NCBI GenBank assembly: GCA_033964015.1
Contig: CM066920.1
Location: 1,240,001 to 1,304,000 of the forward strand
Direction of reading: 5' to 3'
Source of the DNA: Scolanthus callimorphus
Lineage: Eukaryota > Cnidaria > Anthozoa > Actiniaria > Edwardsiidae
Length of the DNA stretch: 64,000 nucleotides
Shown: piece by piece, positions 22,385-37,300 of the stretch
Position numbering within the stretch: position 1 is the first letter of the stretch
Layout of the letters: every line of letters begins with the position of its first letter
Program-made: the position numbers and the translations under genes
Notes under the pieces: model-generated
What the model saw: the letters and a program-made list of their open reading frames with translations, nothing else
Told to the model about the DNA's origin: nothing
Database searches by the model: none

Positions 22385-25300
22385 GTACTGGTTTATATAT
22401 GCTGCTACTCACTATAAGTACTGGTCTATATGTACTGCAGATACCTGCTTTGCCATATCAGTCTTGTCTCCAATTCTCCTTCACTGGGTCCAAATCTGCT
22501 TTTAATACTAGAAATGTACACTTTGTAAAATTGTATTTATAGTATTTTTTGCTTCTAGGTTTTCAAGCTACCAATAGAAGAATGCTCATCATTCACTTCT
22601 TGCCAGTCTTGTAACAGCATTGGGGACCCCTTTTGTGGATGGTGCACTCTCTATGGAAAGTGAGTGAACACATTCCTGGAAACCCAGGTTTTTCTGCCAT
22701 ACATCCCCTCTGGTTATCTTTGCAAACCATGGGGGAATATGGTACACATGAAAACCACTGCTTTAGTTCTGAAGTTAAAGGTTGAAGAAATGCCTAGCCA
22801 GTTACACTCATTATTTCAACTATCACATATGTTATCTCTTCTAGGTGTAGTAGAAGAGCATCTTGTTCAGATGCCAGCCTGCATTCCCTTAGATTTGCAA
22901 CAACTACTTCCAATTGTGTTGAGATTGTCTCTACAAGACCAGAGAAGTTTCCTTTTGGTCCAGTAACACAGGTTAGTTATTCATATTTTTAACCTAAGCA
23001 AGTAGAAACATTTTAATCAGCAAAATATAGAGGAAAAAAACACAGAAAAATTAAGTTTACTTTGGCATTGAATTATCTAGAAAAATCTAGTATCCTTGTT
23101 GGCTGTGTTATTTTGGTCCCAATTCTGGGCTTCTACTGCTATGAATGTCTTAAAATAATCCCAGGCAGGATTCTACCAGTACCGACCCAGGGATGTACCC
23201 TTAGGACTTCTAAAAATATTTGAGATTTCTATTATGTGACATTATTTGATGCCATTCCTAGTTGGGATGTGACCTGATAGATGACACCCTGGCTGGATTT
23301 TAACCAGGACCCTTGGCTGTAACACAGTGCTGGTGTTTTGAACATGATATTAATTATCTGTCATTGCCTTCTTCAGCTTGATGCAACCATTAAGAATCTG
23401 CCACCTCTCAAAGCTGGAAACACATACCATTGTTATGTGAATAATAAAGTACAGGCTACCACTATAGTCAGTAGCAGTGTTGTTCGCTGTTCCACACCTC
23501 CTGGAAAAGAACTACCTCCCATAACCAGTCCAACAGGTAATAAAGCCTGCAAAACCAGTTCAACCAGTTAGAAGTAGCCAGTTAAACAAGCTAACCACAG
23601 ATATAGATGCAGATATAGCAAATTGTTCACTTGCTTTTGTAGACTACCGGTAAACCAGTTCTAATACTTGCTTATCTTTAAAATCTTTCAGGTGATGTTC
23701 TAGCTGAACTGGCTCTATATTCTTCAGAGACTGGAAGGAAATTTGTGAGAAAGGCGATACCATTCTATGATTGCACCAAAATGAAGGGGTGAGTTATTTG
23801 TACATGTTGACACTTTTTCTCAGCCAACTAACATTTGTTGGCCTCTTACTGATTTGGAATGAGGGTGTTTTTTTCCTGCTACGCACACCTACATGTATCT
23901 CGTATAACAAGGCCCCAGTCTAGAGTTACAGTAGCACATGTGCCAGAGCTTACTAGCAAGACCTCAACTTGTCCCTGTTATTTTTGTGGGTAGGGCAGTG
24001 AAATTAAGAAAGTGACTATTGATTGGACTATTTTACTCGTGACATGCCCATGGTTTTTGCCCCGCACTGCTACTTGTTTCTATTGTCAGGTGCATGGCTT
24101 GTGCGCAAAGTGTTTATGACTGTGACTGGTGTACATATTCTGGCAAGTGTAGTGCTGACGGGAGCTCCCTGTGCCCTGGTGAAGTGATTTTATCCAAAAA
24201 GGTAGGCGATGGTACCAACATGATTGATGATGACACACATACTGTCATGATATGCAAAAAATCCAGCAAAAACTAAAGTGTGCCAGTTATTGATAATTAT
24301 TATTATTATTATTAAGTGTGTGAACCCCTTGGTAAGGAACGTCAGGGACACCTCAATGTTTGCTGTGTTTTAGAACCAAACGATGATACATGTAGTACTG
24401 CAGTACTATTAATTGTCCAATAAGAGTGTGCTTTTAACTTGGTTTGTCTTTCAACTATGGTATTTGAACATAGAAACGTCGTGCTGGGGATGAAGGCTGC
24501 CCTGAGCTGTTACCAAACCAGACATTTTATGTGCCAAACAATGTGGAAACGCCAATCGTGGTGAAAGCCAAGTATCTCCCTAAAACAAAGGTAACTCAGA
24601 AGCATAATTTTAGTAAAAATACGATATATGGAATAAAACAGGTGGTTAAGTTTACCTGATGTGCTAGCTAGAGTTATTGAGAACTTTCCACACTTCATAT
24701 GTTATGTTTTTACTTTGCTATTTTTCAGACGGGTTATGTTTACGAGTGCACTGTAGATGTAGACAGTAGACGGGTGAAGGTGGGGGCTACTCGTGACAGT
24801 AGCTATCAGGTCTCTTGCAAGCCAGGAAAGGTATCTTAATCACAACTTATTTACTAATCATTTGCCTTTCTTACATCGTCACAAATGATGTTATTTCTGT
24901 TTTTTTTTAAAGACATGTACATAGAAATAATCTACAAATCAAAGTAATCCAATAATCACGGTTAATCACGGCTTTTGTGTTAATACTTGCAAGTGAATTT
25001 ACGCGTGACAGAATCAGGTTATGGTGAATGAGACTTTCAAGTATTATTTGAAGCCAACTTTAAGAATATGACATCTGCAGACCGAGTTGGTTGCTATTGC
25101 AATTGGTATCTCAAGCATTCTTAATTTGAATCTCTTTATCTTGACATTTTCGCAGTATGTTTATTCGCAATCCACGGAGACTGCTCTTGCTGATCTGAAT
25201 GTAGTGTGGCGTGGTGCCGATGTGGTCACCAAGCCTGATTCTATCAAAGGTTGGTCTAGATGGCAGAACATATGAAACTTGCAAAACTCCTTGTACAATA

Positions 25301-28300
25301 CTCTTGTGCCGTTGCTTACATATATATGTCTGCCTGTTCTCCGTATTGTTCATTTGTGGCCTTATGTTTCCTGCAAGCTATGGAATGTACGCACCTGAAC
25401 TTTAAGATGTGAAGAACATTATTAGTGAAAAAAGAAACCACCACACTCAATATACATCCAAGGCACCAAAGTTAAAATGTCATCCCTCTCAGTGTGTTTT
25501 TTTAAAGCCCGGCATTACTGTCAAAGGGAAGAGCCATAGTCATATCCATGTCCAAGGAAATCAATTTACTACTGTATCATAGAAATGAAAAGTGTTATTT
25601 TCTGATGTCTTCTAGTGAACCTATATAAATGTGATGTCAGGAACACTGACTGTGGTACCTGCCTGAATGCCAATTCTAACTTCAAGTGCGGCTGGTGCAA
25701 AGAGAGCGGAGGGAGGTGTCTTGTACGACAGGCTTGTAGCTCCAACAACTGGGTCCATCCTGCATCACCTTGCTTGATCAAACCTGTCATTAAAAGTGTG
25801 AGTTTGGGAGTCTTACTATTTGATTTTGATAGAGCCGCTTGGCTTTAATGCCGGTTCACACTAGTGGACAGTCCCAGTGACAAGTCACAGGGTAGTCTCT
25901 TAGTGTAACCTTCGAGGGCACAATTTCCTGAAGCAAGTTGTAATGCACTGTACACTGTGAAAAAATACTCAACAAATTCTTGCGACTAGTTCACAAATGA
26001 GACCGGTTAAATTTGTGTTGCTTGTCCAAGGACCTAAAATTTGGTACCCGCGACCAACATTTCGACTGTAAAATATAGACTAGAGGGCTTGTCCCCGAAT
26101 CAATTCCATGGGACTTGCGACTGGTTCCCTATCGTGCGACAAGCTTTAGAGTGACACCCTAATCAAAGATGAGTAGGGTGCATTGTATGATATACTGAAA
26201 TTGATGCCTCTAAGTATTTCGTTGCCTCGTAAACCATCAAACCTTGTCGTCATCCCAGCCCTCATCACTCACCTCCAAATTATTATATTTTCCAGTTTTG
26301 GCCGCTCGCTGGCCCGCCGTCTGGGGGAACAGAACTTGAAATTGACGGCAGGGAGTTTGGCAAAGCTTTTAGTGACATCGAAAATACTGTGTTTGTGGAC
26401 AACTACCGCTGTATCCCAGACCAGCAAAATACATCGTGTCTAGAAGGTAAAGATAACAAGACGCTTTTAGGTGTTACTGCGGGAAAAGGTAAAGTCGATC
26501 TCTACGAAAAACATCTCAGGATGGGTCTTATTCATGGGAAACCTGTATTGTCCATGGTATCAAAGTTGCGCAGTTTCAATATGCAATGCTATCGTGGTTA
26601 CTGTTTTCCGACCGAAGTTGTTCCATGCTCATCTTGTAAGTTGTTTTCTCTAGGATTGTCTGTAACACTACCAGAAGTACAAGGGAGTTCAGTGGTCCTG
26701 TTCGTGTTACTGTGAACAGCCTGGGAACATCTTCCGTAACTCTGTTCTCCTATCAGGTACGCTACAATATGCCTAGATTTTTATCACAAGGGATAGCGAG
26801 AAAAAAGAGATGCGATAATCTAGTTCTTTCCTACATTGCATACACATTTCAGTGTTTTGCCTCGAAAACTGACATCAAAGGTACACTGTAAACAGAGCGA
26901 GTTTGTTCTAACGAATGCTCTTGTTCTCGGTGATCGGAATTGACACTCCATTACTTTGGTTTTTTTCCAGACGCCGATCCTGTTTGACTATACCCCCAAG
27001 AAAGGCCCTCAGTCTGGCGGCACACGAATGAATATCACTGGAGCCAAGCTGAACACGGGCCGCAGGATAATGGCCTGGGTGGGCGGAGCTGTCTGTGTTG
27101 TTGACAGGAACAGGTACTGATGTTTCCAACAAGAATCTTTACGTCTTGAAACTCTTCACAAATCATAAGCATGGGTTAAACGACACAGCTCAATACGTTC
27201 TGTTTTCCGGTGTTTACATTAATTTTGTATCCAGTACTTATCGTTGCGTTACTTTTCTGTCCCAGTGTGACCGAGACTAGCATTCTTTGCGTGACAAAAC
27301 CCGCACCTCCCAAGCGGTCTCGTCGTGCTGCTATCCACTCTTCCGGTGCAGTGGAAGTTTCATTTGATGGATTCAGGCCTCTGAGTCCACCGGGAGAATT
27401 CACCTTCACTGCTGATCCCGATATCTCCTCTATCAAACCTCGAAGAACATTTTCAGGGTAAGAAAAAGTCGTAGTCTATTTTAAAGTTACTCTGAATAGC
27501 AATGGTTTTCACGGTGTTCTCGAGGAATGACGAGAATCCCTGCTCCCAAGCTAATAACTTGCGCCGAAACTTGCTGACACACTCCATGTACCTAACAGCG
27601 CTCGGAAGTGCCTTCGCTAACGACTTTGTCCCCTCGTGCCTCGTTGGATCCAAAAGTGCACCACACAAAATGACATTGACATCCCTGCAGCAGCAATATC
27701 GATGGAGAAGGGGAGTAAATGAGCTAAATCTTAAAAGGTCTTTAGAACGGTCTTCAGATTTGGAGCGGATTGTCATCTAGCAAGCCTTCAGTCATCTGGC
27801 AACCCCTTTTTGTTTTTTCAAAAAGTTTGTAAATTCATCTTGCGACTTGTTGGGTACGTGTGTGCTTTATAATGATTGCCGATTTTGCATTTCAGGGGAG
27901 GCCTGAAGATGACAGTAACAGGGAAATATTTCGATAGTGTGCAATCTCCCAAGATGTACTATACCATCAATGGACTAGACAATGCCAAGTCAGAGCCAGA
28001 GGTATGTACATTATCCCAACAACGATATCTATCTACGGCAGTGATCAGAGAAGCCACGGTGACAAAGAACATCGCACGCTCTTTTAAACTGCTTCAATGA
28101 CTACCATCCAACATTTTCGGCTTGCAAAATTGGAATGTGTTACCATAAACATCTTTTTCCTGATTGTGTCCAGAAATCGTTTTATGATAAGCACTTAATC
28201 ATATGCAGCGATTTTGGGCTATTTCAGACTTAACTTTATTGTTTATTGTTGGTGCCTTGGTTTGTGGAAGGCGTTTGTAGGACAAAGACATTGGTCTTGT

Positions 28301-31300
28301 AGAAAGACATCGTATTGCATCTAATAGTTTAATTCCATTACTAGGATTGCCAAATAACTAGCAGTACATCCATGATCTGTCCAAGTCCTAACGTGTCAGC
28401 TTATGATATTCAACCTGGTTCAATGAATGGCTCAGAGCTGATTGTTGGTTTTGTCATGGATCAAGTCCCTGGTCTTGAGAACGAGTCTACTCTGGCCATT
28501 ATAGCTGATCCTTATTTCGAACCATTCAAAGACGGCCAGATTGTACAGAGGACAGACAGCTTGATCATCAAGGTAAAAACGGATTCTGTAGTAACAGATA
28601 CACCGGATAATTCTGTACGAAACCTCTCACCGCAACACTTTTCGAAACTTTTATCCACTCACTAAGTAGCAAAAACATTTGTCACTCGCTAAGTATTTGA
28701 AAATATTTTCCACAATGGAGAAATAAAAGTCGCTCATCTTTGCCAATTGAAAGTTACCCTATTCTCAGTCTTTGTTATTGTTGTTTATAGGGAGAGAACC
28801 TAGACATTCTGAGAAAGGCAGATGTGTTTGTTACAGTGGAAGGCGTGGCATGTAACGTGACGGGCCTTGACGAGGTACGGAGGATACAAACGGCCTGATG
28901 CCCCTGTAGGCCGATGTACTGCTGGTCATTTTATATTAACACTTTTGTTAATTTGCCACTTTTGTTTATTCACCAAACCAGTGTATGGTCGTTCATTTTT
29001 TCCCTATATGATATCGTGAGCCCAAAATGTTAGGCTCTCAGCTGGCTAAAGCTGCATTTATTTTCAGTTGACCGCCATTTCAATTCAGTCATCGTATACT
29101 TAGAGATCCAGGGGACTACAAGTGAGGTTTTTGAGTGAAGATAGTTATGAAAACTGAATGGATCAGAATCTCCGTTTTGTGAAGGGGTGCATTTCGCACA
29201 GCAAACAGTGTTTGCGCATGAGGTAGTCGTGAATAGAAAAAAAGGAACATATTTTTTGTAATATGGATACTTTCTTTTCCAACTAAGAGTGTTCCTTACG
29301 TTTCCTTGTTCTACTAGAAACAACTGGTCTGCACGGTGCCGGGAAAGGAAACATTACCCGATGTTTCTCCGCCGCTTTACACGGTCGTTGTAAGTAACTC
29401 TTCACAGTTGTTGATGAAGTTTTGTTTGAGGTACATATTTTCATAGAACTGGCCATTCAGTGATGACGCGCGTGAATTACTGATGGAAAGCAACTATACT
29501 GGTCTCACTTTCACCAGTGCGCACTTGTTCAGCTTCATGCAAAAGTTGTGCGTACTGCACTGCTACGTAAAGTAAGAAAAGCTAGAATACAATGACCTTG
29601 CCGCATGCCAAACCACTCCTGGCCCCGCTAATTGGAAGCGCAATAATGACAGATATCCAACTTGGCACCATTATTTTCAAAAGATTCTGAGATAGCGGTG
29701 CGTATATATTGCCATTCGTTGCCCATTTCCCGTTAGCTCACTCTATTATCTCAGTATCTTTAAATTCATTATTAATCCGTTTCAGGTGTCGGCCGGTTAC
29801 CTGAAGTTTAACCTTGGAAAGCTAAAGTTCTTTGAGCCCGCGCCGCCGCCCAAGTCCTACATGAAGTACATCTATATAGGCGTGGCTGCTGGCGGGTTCG
29901 TCCTGCTTGTTATCATATTATGTCTGGTGTGCGCGTACCGCCGTAGGAAGCGTCACGAGAAAAGGAACGTCAAGAAGATGGAGGTACAATGAACGATCTG
30001 GAGTCTCAGGTGGCGAAGGAATGCAGAGAAGGTGAGATAGACTGTCAGGCTGTCTATACTCCGGAAGACATCTACCGAAGTACTACTCTCAGTCACCCAG
30101 TTTAGCCCAGTTTGTAAAGCGCTGGTCTGCTTTGCGGGAGGATGGGGATTCAACTCCCGGCCGGACCAACACTCAGGGTCGTTCTCTAATAACTGAGTAA
30201 AATGTGCTTCCTTTGCTCCAACATCTGTAAATGATAAGACACTATGGAATAGAACCACGGACGCACCGTACAGGGCTCACACAAATAAATATCTGACTAG
30301 CAGACACTCGAAGACAGTAGCTCCACCACTACAATTCGAGTGTACATATAGTTACTTCTACTAATTACTACTACCACTACAGAAAGTCACATTTTATCGT
30401 TCTTACAGCATTTGCGGAGCTCCAGACGGACATGACAGACTTGAAGGGCGACTTGATTACCACAGGGATGCCCTTCTTGGATTTCCGTACCTACGCCTTA
30501 CACGTGCTGTTCCCTGGGGTGGACGAACACCCAGTGCTGCAACAGAAAGATGTGAGTTTGTTAATTACCGACCCCTCCCTTGTTAGTAGACCACATTGCA
30601 ATGGGCAGTCGCTCAACAGGGGGGGAGGGGGGGGGGGGGGGAGTTGCGAAATTTTTTTGCGACTGCCTAATTTTACTCGCGCACAAGGTCCAGTTATTTT
30701 ACTGACGTACTTCTTTCTGGTTGAACCATTCGCCTTTGTCACACGGCAGCCATCTTGGATTTTTTGACTATGAAATGACTATGCGTGGGTGAGCTTACAC
30801 GCTTGGCCTCGCTTTCATGACAGCTTCGCTGTATTAGAAAATCCAAGATGGCTGCCGTGTGACAAAGGCGAATGCAGTCAACCTTTTACAGTTGTTTCAC
30901 GCGAGCAAATGTTAAAAACATAATCCAGCTTACACTATATCACGCTGCCTTGCAGACGAATGCGTCGGCCAACTGGGAGAATGCACTGAGGAAGTTCAGT
31001 CAGCTGATCTACCAGAAGGACTTCTTGCTAATCTTCGTCAGAACTGTAGAGGGACAGATGAACTTTAGCATGAAAGACAGGTAGGACCAGGGACAAATTC
31101 AATACTATTTACTTATGTACTACTGAAAACACATAGGTTTCCTTGAAGAAACCCTTCCTCAATCAAATATTTGATCAAGGTGGACAAATGAGCCACCTTC
31201 CCTTCACAGTAGGGAAACTAGGGACAGGCGCGTCAGTCCATCAAGTACAAACATACTTTCTCGGCACGTTATCCAAGATTGCAGTGGTTCAGGTATTGTC

Positions 31301-34300
31301 GTCCTGTTTCAGATGTAACTTGGCTTCGCTGTTGATGGTAGCACTACAGGGGAAAATGGAATATGCCACAGAGTGAGTATGCTTGGTTGTTAAAAAAAAC
31401 AAGGATCTGCTCGTATGTTTTATGAAAATTTTGTCTTTCTTTCCTAGCATTCTTTGGAACTTATTATGTGAGCTGATTAGAAAATCTGTTGCAAAGAACC
31501 ACCCGAAACTGTTGTTACGCAGGTACGTGTAACCGGCATTTGTTTACAGCTAAAGTCGTTTTGCGCTTGAATTTTCAAAACATGTCAAACCATCTGAGCC
31601 CGTTTCGCCTAGTACAGTCAGCTGGCTTTTCGTCGCGACGGAACAGGGGCAAGAACCTGATTGGTTCAGATGACAATGGAATCCAGTTAACTGCACAAGG
31701 CGAAACAAGACAAGAGCCTGATTGGCTCAGATCACAATGGAATCCAGTTAACTGCACAAGGCGAAACAGGGGCAAGAACCTGATTGGCTCAGATCATAAT
31801 GGAATCCAGTTGACTGCACAAGGCGAAACAGGGACAAGAGCCTGATTGGTTCAGATCGTAATGGAATCCAGTTGACTGCACAAGGCGAAACAGGGACAAG
31901 AGCCTGATTGGTTGAGCTTGGATTGACTGGCGGTAGAACAACAACAAAATCGGGCCCAATGCGATGTTTTGAAAATTCGCGGCGCGAAACAGCGAATGTA
32001 TTGTAAAGTATTATTTACATGAAGTGATTTGTCAATGACACTTCTTTGGTGACGTCCAGCTTGTACGTTCGTGGGCTGTTTCGTTGTTGCCTCGGAGCAC
32101 TTCCGTTCACCAAAGCCACCTAAAAAAGATTGCTTGCCTAGGTTTGGGCACAGTGAATCAAACGTAAGTGACAAACAAGAAATGTGTTCAACTAAATGTG
32201 CCTCAATTATAGGACCGAGTCAGTTGCAGAGAAGCTGTTGACGAACTGGCTGGCGTTCTGCATGTACAACCATCTCAAGGTATTCTACCGATCATTCTTT
32301 GTAACGGTCTTTGTCTTGACGATTCATGACGATGATACCTTTGAAGTAGTTTTAACGACAGTTTTGTGTTTTTAGACCGAGTCTGGCGAGCCTCTGTTTA
32401 TGATGTATAAAGCTATCAAGCGTCAAGTAGGTAAAGGCCCAGTCGATGGGATTACGGGCGAGGCGAGGTATTCGCTTAGCGAGGACAAGCTGCTCCGGCA
32501 GACTATTGAATATGTGGTGAGTAGTGCTCTCTCTCATTCGTCTCCAGGGGTTTTGTCTGAAACACAACCCTCATCTTTCGTTGAGTTGATCTTATCGTCA
32601 TTATCGGCGCGCAACATAACCACCACCAGCAAAGGCAAACATTTCTCCGTAAAAATAGCTTGCAGGCCACAGTTGTGGGCAGCATTGCTTTTTCAAGAAC
32701 GCTGAAGTATCACACTCAGAGCTGAAAAAACTAAGTGGTTCAGGTTTCAAGTCACTTTGTATGTGCTGATATTGTCAGCGAGATAAGAATTCAGGCTCTC
32801 AGATTGGATATAAACAGATAAAAGTGAGAGACGGTTTAGTAGAATGCTGATGGATCCTTTTAAATTTCCAGGAAATCCACGTGACTGTACATTTTGAAGA
32901 GAATCCCCCGACCCACGCGACACTGCTGGACTGCGACACTATAACTCAGGCGAAAGCCAAGATACTAGACACAATCTATAAGGTAAAGTACAACATGTTA
33001 TTCAGGCGATGGCCAATATGCCAAACCTGTACGATATATATGTTTGGTAGGTAATTCCAGAATTTCTGACTATTTTGTGCTAATTGTCTTTCACAGAATG
33101 TGCCCTTTTCATGTCGCAAAGATGCGGAGACTTTACAGCTAGGTAATTTCTTTTGTCACAACGTTTGTCTGCTAGTACACTTTGGCCTACGAGGACCCTT
33201 TGTAACTTATTTATTAATTTACGCTGTACTTTGTCGTTTGTAGAGTGGAATCTTGATGATGGAACAATAAAACCTCTAAGAGACGATGATTCCTCATCCG
33301 TGGTCGAAGGACCATGGCGTCAACTGAACACTCTAGGCCATTACAAGGTGCGCTTGTGTACTGTACATATTAGCAAATAATTTCACAATACTGTACCTCT
33401 TCATTCTTCAAATCTGAAAATGAGCAAGTGTTAAAATTAGAAAGGGTACGACCCGTCTTAACTAGGGTAGCCGAATATTAGACATCGTTTATATAACGTA
33501 TAGTTCTATCCTTACGATATTTGAATTGTCCAGGTTCCAGAGGGAGCGTCTTTAAAGCTCAGTCCTCGCCAGTCGTACTTCTACAGCAGCAATGACTCGG
33601 GTAAGTAATTGGTGAAAAATAATTCTTACGCTAAGAATTTTTAGCTTCTGTTTATGTAGAACCCTCTTGTCTGGCAAGTCCTGAACAAAAACCTCTTTTC
33701 CACGCCGCACTTTGTTGTGATCATTGAGTAAAACAGGGCAACTCACATTAAAATCGTGTTTGATTCCTCAATATCCAAACTTGTACTGATGAATACAGGG
33801 AATTTCTGCAGAAACCCATCCATGGGAAAAGCTGAATTTCCCAAGGTAGAAGAATGAGAAGTGTTCGAATTTCCCGAGGCCAATTCAATGCCAATTCCGA
33901 ACACTTCCCATGCATGTGCCTTGGGACATTCAGCTTTTCCCATGGATGGGTTTCTGCAGAAATTCCCTTTGGAAGGAAAGCATTGTAGCTAATATGATCT
34001 TTGTGCATTTTGTAATGAAGGTTTGCACCATAGAAGTCTTCCGCGAGTGGTTTTCAGCCCATTTAGTAGTTACACACCGATAAGTAACCGAGGCAGCAAG
34101 GAGGAGCTTGACCAAGGAGGACGCATCTGGCATTTGGTGAGAACTGGATTTAAGCTCTTATCATGCAAATTATAGAGTTTGTTGATTTGTTATTTTTATC
34201 TCCAGTAACTTGTGAAAACTGTTACACTCGTACACTAGCTACAAGATTCATTTCGTGCACTTTTTAGCTCATTTACATCATTTGCATATACATAAATTTG

Positions 34301-37300
34301 AAAAAGGAAAAAAAAGGGAAATAATTAAGTGCATCACTGCCTTTACGCAGAATTTCACAACATCTGGTGCGCGCACGACTCGAAGATTCCGGACCTCTTA
34401 CGACCCAATCAGAGCGCGCAATTTTCATTCTCAGGCCCGCGCTTTCGAATTTTCCGATTGTGACGAAATCAACCAGACTTACAACTGTAATGAACAACTC
34501 CTTCTTAGGGCTGATTTGTACGCTGTGATTCGCGGACCGATTTCTCGTAACCTTTATTCGGTGTAGGCCTGTTATCGTGTCGAGCCCGATTTTCCAACGG
34601 AAAATCAAACAAGTCGCGCCTCATAAAAAAACTACCGACCGATAAATCACAGTGTGTCAATCAACCATAAATCATTACTCAACCATAAATCATTACTTGA
34701 AGAATTCTTTTTAAAAATGACGTCTAGAAAAGCTGATGCCCTACCAAATTACGGAAACAAATGTCTTGTTTATTGCCCATTTTGCTTAGCTTTTCTGAAG
34801 CGTGTAATGTATATTTGACAGGTTAAACAACTTGACTATCCGACTGACAAGGAAGACAGAAAAATGTTGGCCGAGATCTACCTGACAAGACTGTTGGCGA
34901 CAAAGGTATTTAATGATGTTAAGCTTGGAAATCTATTGATATGAACTATTGTGTGGAGAATTAATTGGGGGAGGCAAGCTGGTACAGCAGATATCCTCCT
35001 GTCTCATGAGTCACCACTGCCATTACATCTAATTAATTATTCTTATAAAATCAGCTCATAGGTACCATTGAGCAATTCGAACAAAATCAAACTTCTCTTG
35101 TTGAGGACAATTCCAGACAGTGGTTAAATACAAATTCCAGGGTGGTCATAAAACACTCACAGGAATTGCAGGGTAGGGCCTTCAATAGAAGGGGGTATGG
35201 ATTTCTTCGAGACTGCGCGATATTTTTGTTGTACTATTTCGATTCGTGGAGACATTCCTCTAAATATGATACATTCCACAGGGCACCCTACAGCAGTTTG
35301 TTGATGGCCTGTTCAACGCGATCTTCAGCAACACAAATAATGGGTGTCCATTGATCATCAAATACTTGTTTGACCTACTCGACACGCAAGCGCGGGAACT
35401 CAATATCACAGACACTGAAGTGCTTCACACCTGGAAAAACAACAGGTACACTCTCTTGTGAAGTCTAGCACGTCGATCAACATCTGTATCCCATCTGTTT
35501 GATTTCGTAGGAATTGTTTGTCTCGCAATATATGGCAAGAAACCATTTGTGATATCGAAGGCTTCGTAAAAGTACGGAAATTGATGTATTTAACGACGAA
35601 GCCTTCTCAACCCATGGTGGTTTTCACTAGGAGACGAGGCCCGATTTCTTTTTCTCTACACCCGTACCAATGTATAAAGGGGGAAGTTTCTCTTGATCAC
35701 CGGCCATGGGTAAAACTGTAAGGCCTTGGCCATGTGGGCCAGGGTTGCCAAATGACTGGGCAAAACCCAAAATCCTGCTTGAGAGTTTGTTAGCTCGTTC
35801 AGTTGGCTGGCCGCAACAGGTGTGCGTGGGATCGCATTGATAGTTAGGCTAGCTGATCTCTTGCCTTTGTAGTTTACCTCTGCGTTATTGGATCAACATC
35901 ATAAAGAATCCAAACTTCATCTTCGACATCGACAAGACTGGAATCGTTGACTCTTGTCTTTCTGTTGTCGGACAGGTGAGTGTTTGCCCGGACCGCTTTC
36001 ATTATTGTCAAACAAAGACCTCTTGACATCTGCTTGATTGTTTCGAACTCGTGGTTCATCATGGGTAGAAATGAATCATCATTTCTCCTGTGTTTCACGC
36101 CCATTCGGATGAGACAATAAACGGAGGTCACTTCTCCCCGATTAGCCAGTGGATAGCTAGAAGATTGAGACGTAAATTAAGTGCCATACCATACCATGTT
36201 GATGGCGTGCATGTCATACCATACCATGTCATACAGTACCATGTCATACCATACTGTGCCATACCATACCATGTCATACCATACCATGTTGATGGCGTGC
36301 CATGCCCTGTCATACCATACCATGTCATACCATACTGTGCCATACCATACCATGTCATGCCATACCATGTTGATGGCGTGCCGTACCATACCATGTCATA
36401 CCATTCCATGTCACACCATACCATGTCATACCATACCATGTCATACCATACCATGTCACACCATACCATGTCATACCATACCATGTCATACCGTACCATG
36501 TCATACCATACCATGTCATACCATACCATGTCATACCGTACCATGTCATACCGTACCATGTCATACCATGTCATACCATACCATACCATGCCATGCCATA
36601 CCATGTCATACCATACCATGTCATACCATACCATGTCACACCATACCATGTCATACCATACCATGTCATACCGTACCATGTCATACCATACCATGTCATA
36701 CCATACCATGTCATACCGTACCATGTCATACCGTACCATGTCATACCATACCATGTCATACCATACCATGCCATGTCATGCCATACCATGTCATACCATA
36801 CCATGTCATACCGTACTGTGCCATACCATACCATGTCATGCCATACCATGTCATACCATACCATGTCATGCCATACCATGTTGATGCCATGCCATGCCGT
36901 TCCTCGGAACACTGTCGACGCTGATCCGAACTTCCTCCGCCTTTATTATCACAGACCTCTGATTTTCGCCTTTTTTTAACAGCTTTTTATGGATGCTTGT
37001 TCAGTATCAGACCACAGACTTGGAATCGTAAGTAAATGATTTTGATTTACCTGCATAGGTACTCATTTGCTCATCAAGCATTTATTATACCCCATAGCAC
37101 TCTCCGTCCAACAAGCTGCTCTATGCAAAAGAAATACCAGCTTACAAGCAACGCGTAGAAAGGTGAGATTTCTTTCTGGTTCTGTCATTCCATCGGAGTT
37201 GTACAGTTGTAAAAATAATAAAAACGAACCTCTCAAATTTGTGATTGTTACTTTTCTGCAGCTTTTACAGCGACATTCGATCTATGACAGCACCAAGTAA

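Noticed and set aside
27502..27780. 92-codon open frame between plexin exons
   Set aside because: It lies wholly in an intron between exons 27266-27457 and 27896-28001 and has no domain character.
36090..36979. Open frames of 264, 247 and 213 codons (SYHTM/WYDMV repeats)
   Set aside because: They come from the 15-bp intronic minisatellite, lie between two real plexin exons, and have no independent support.
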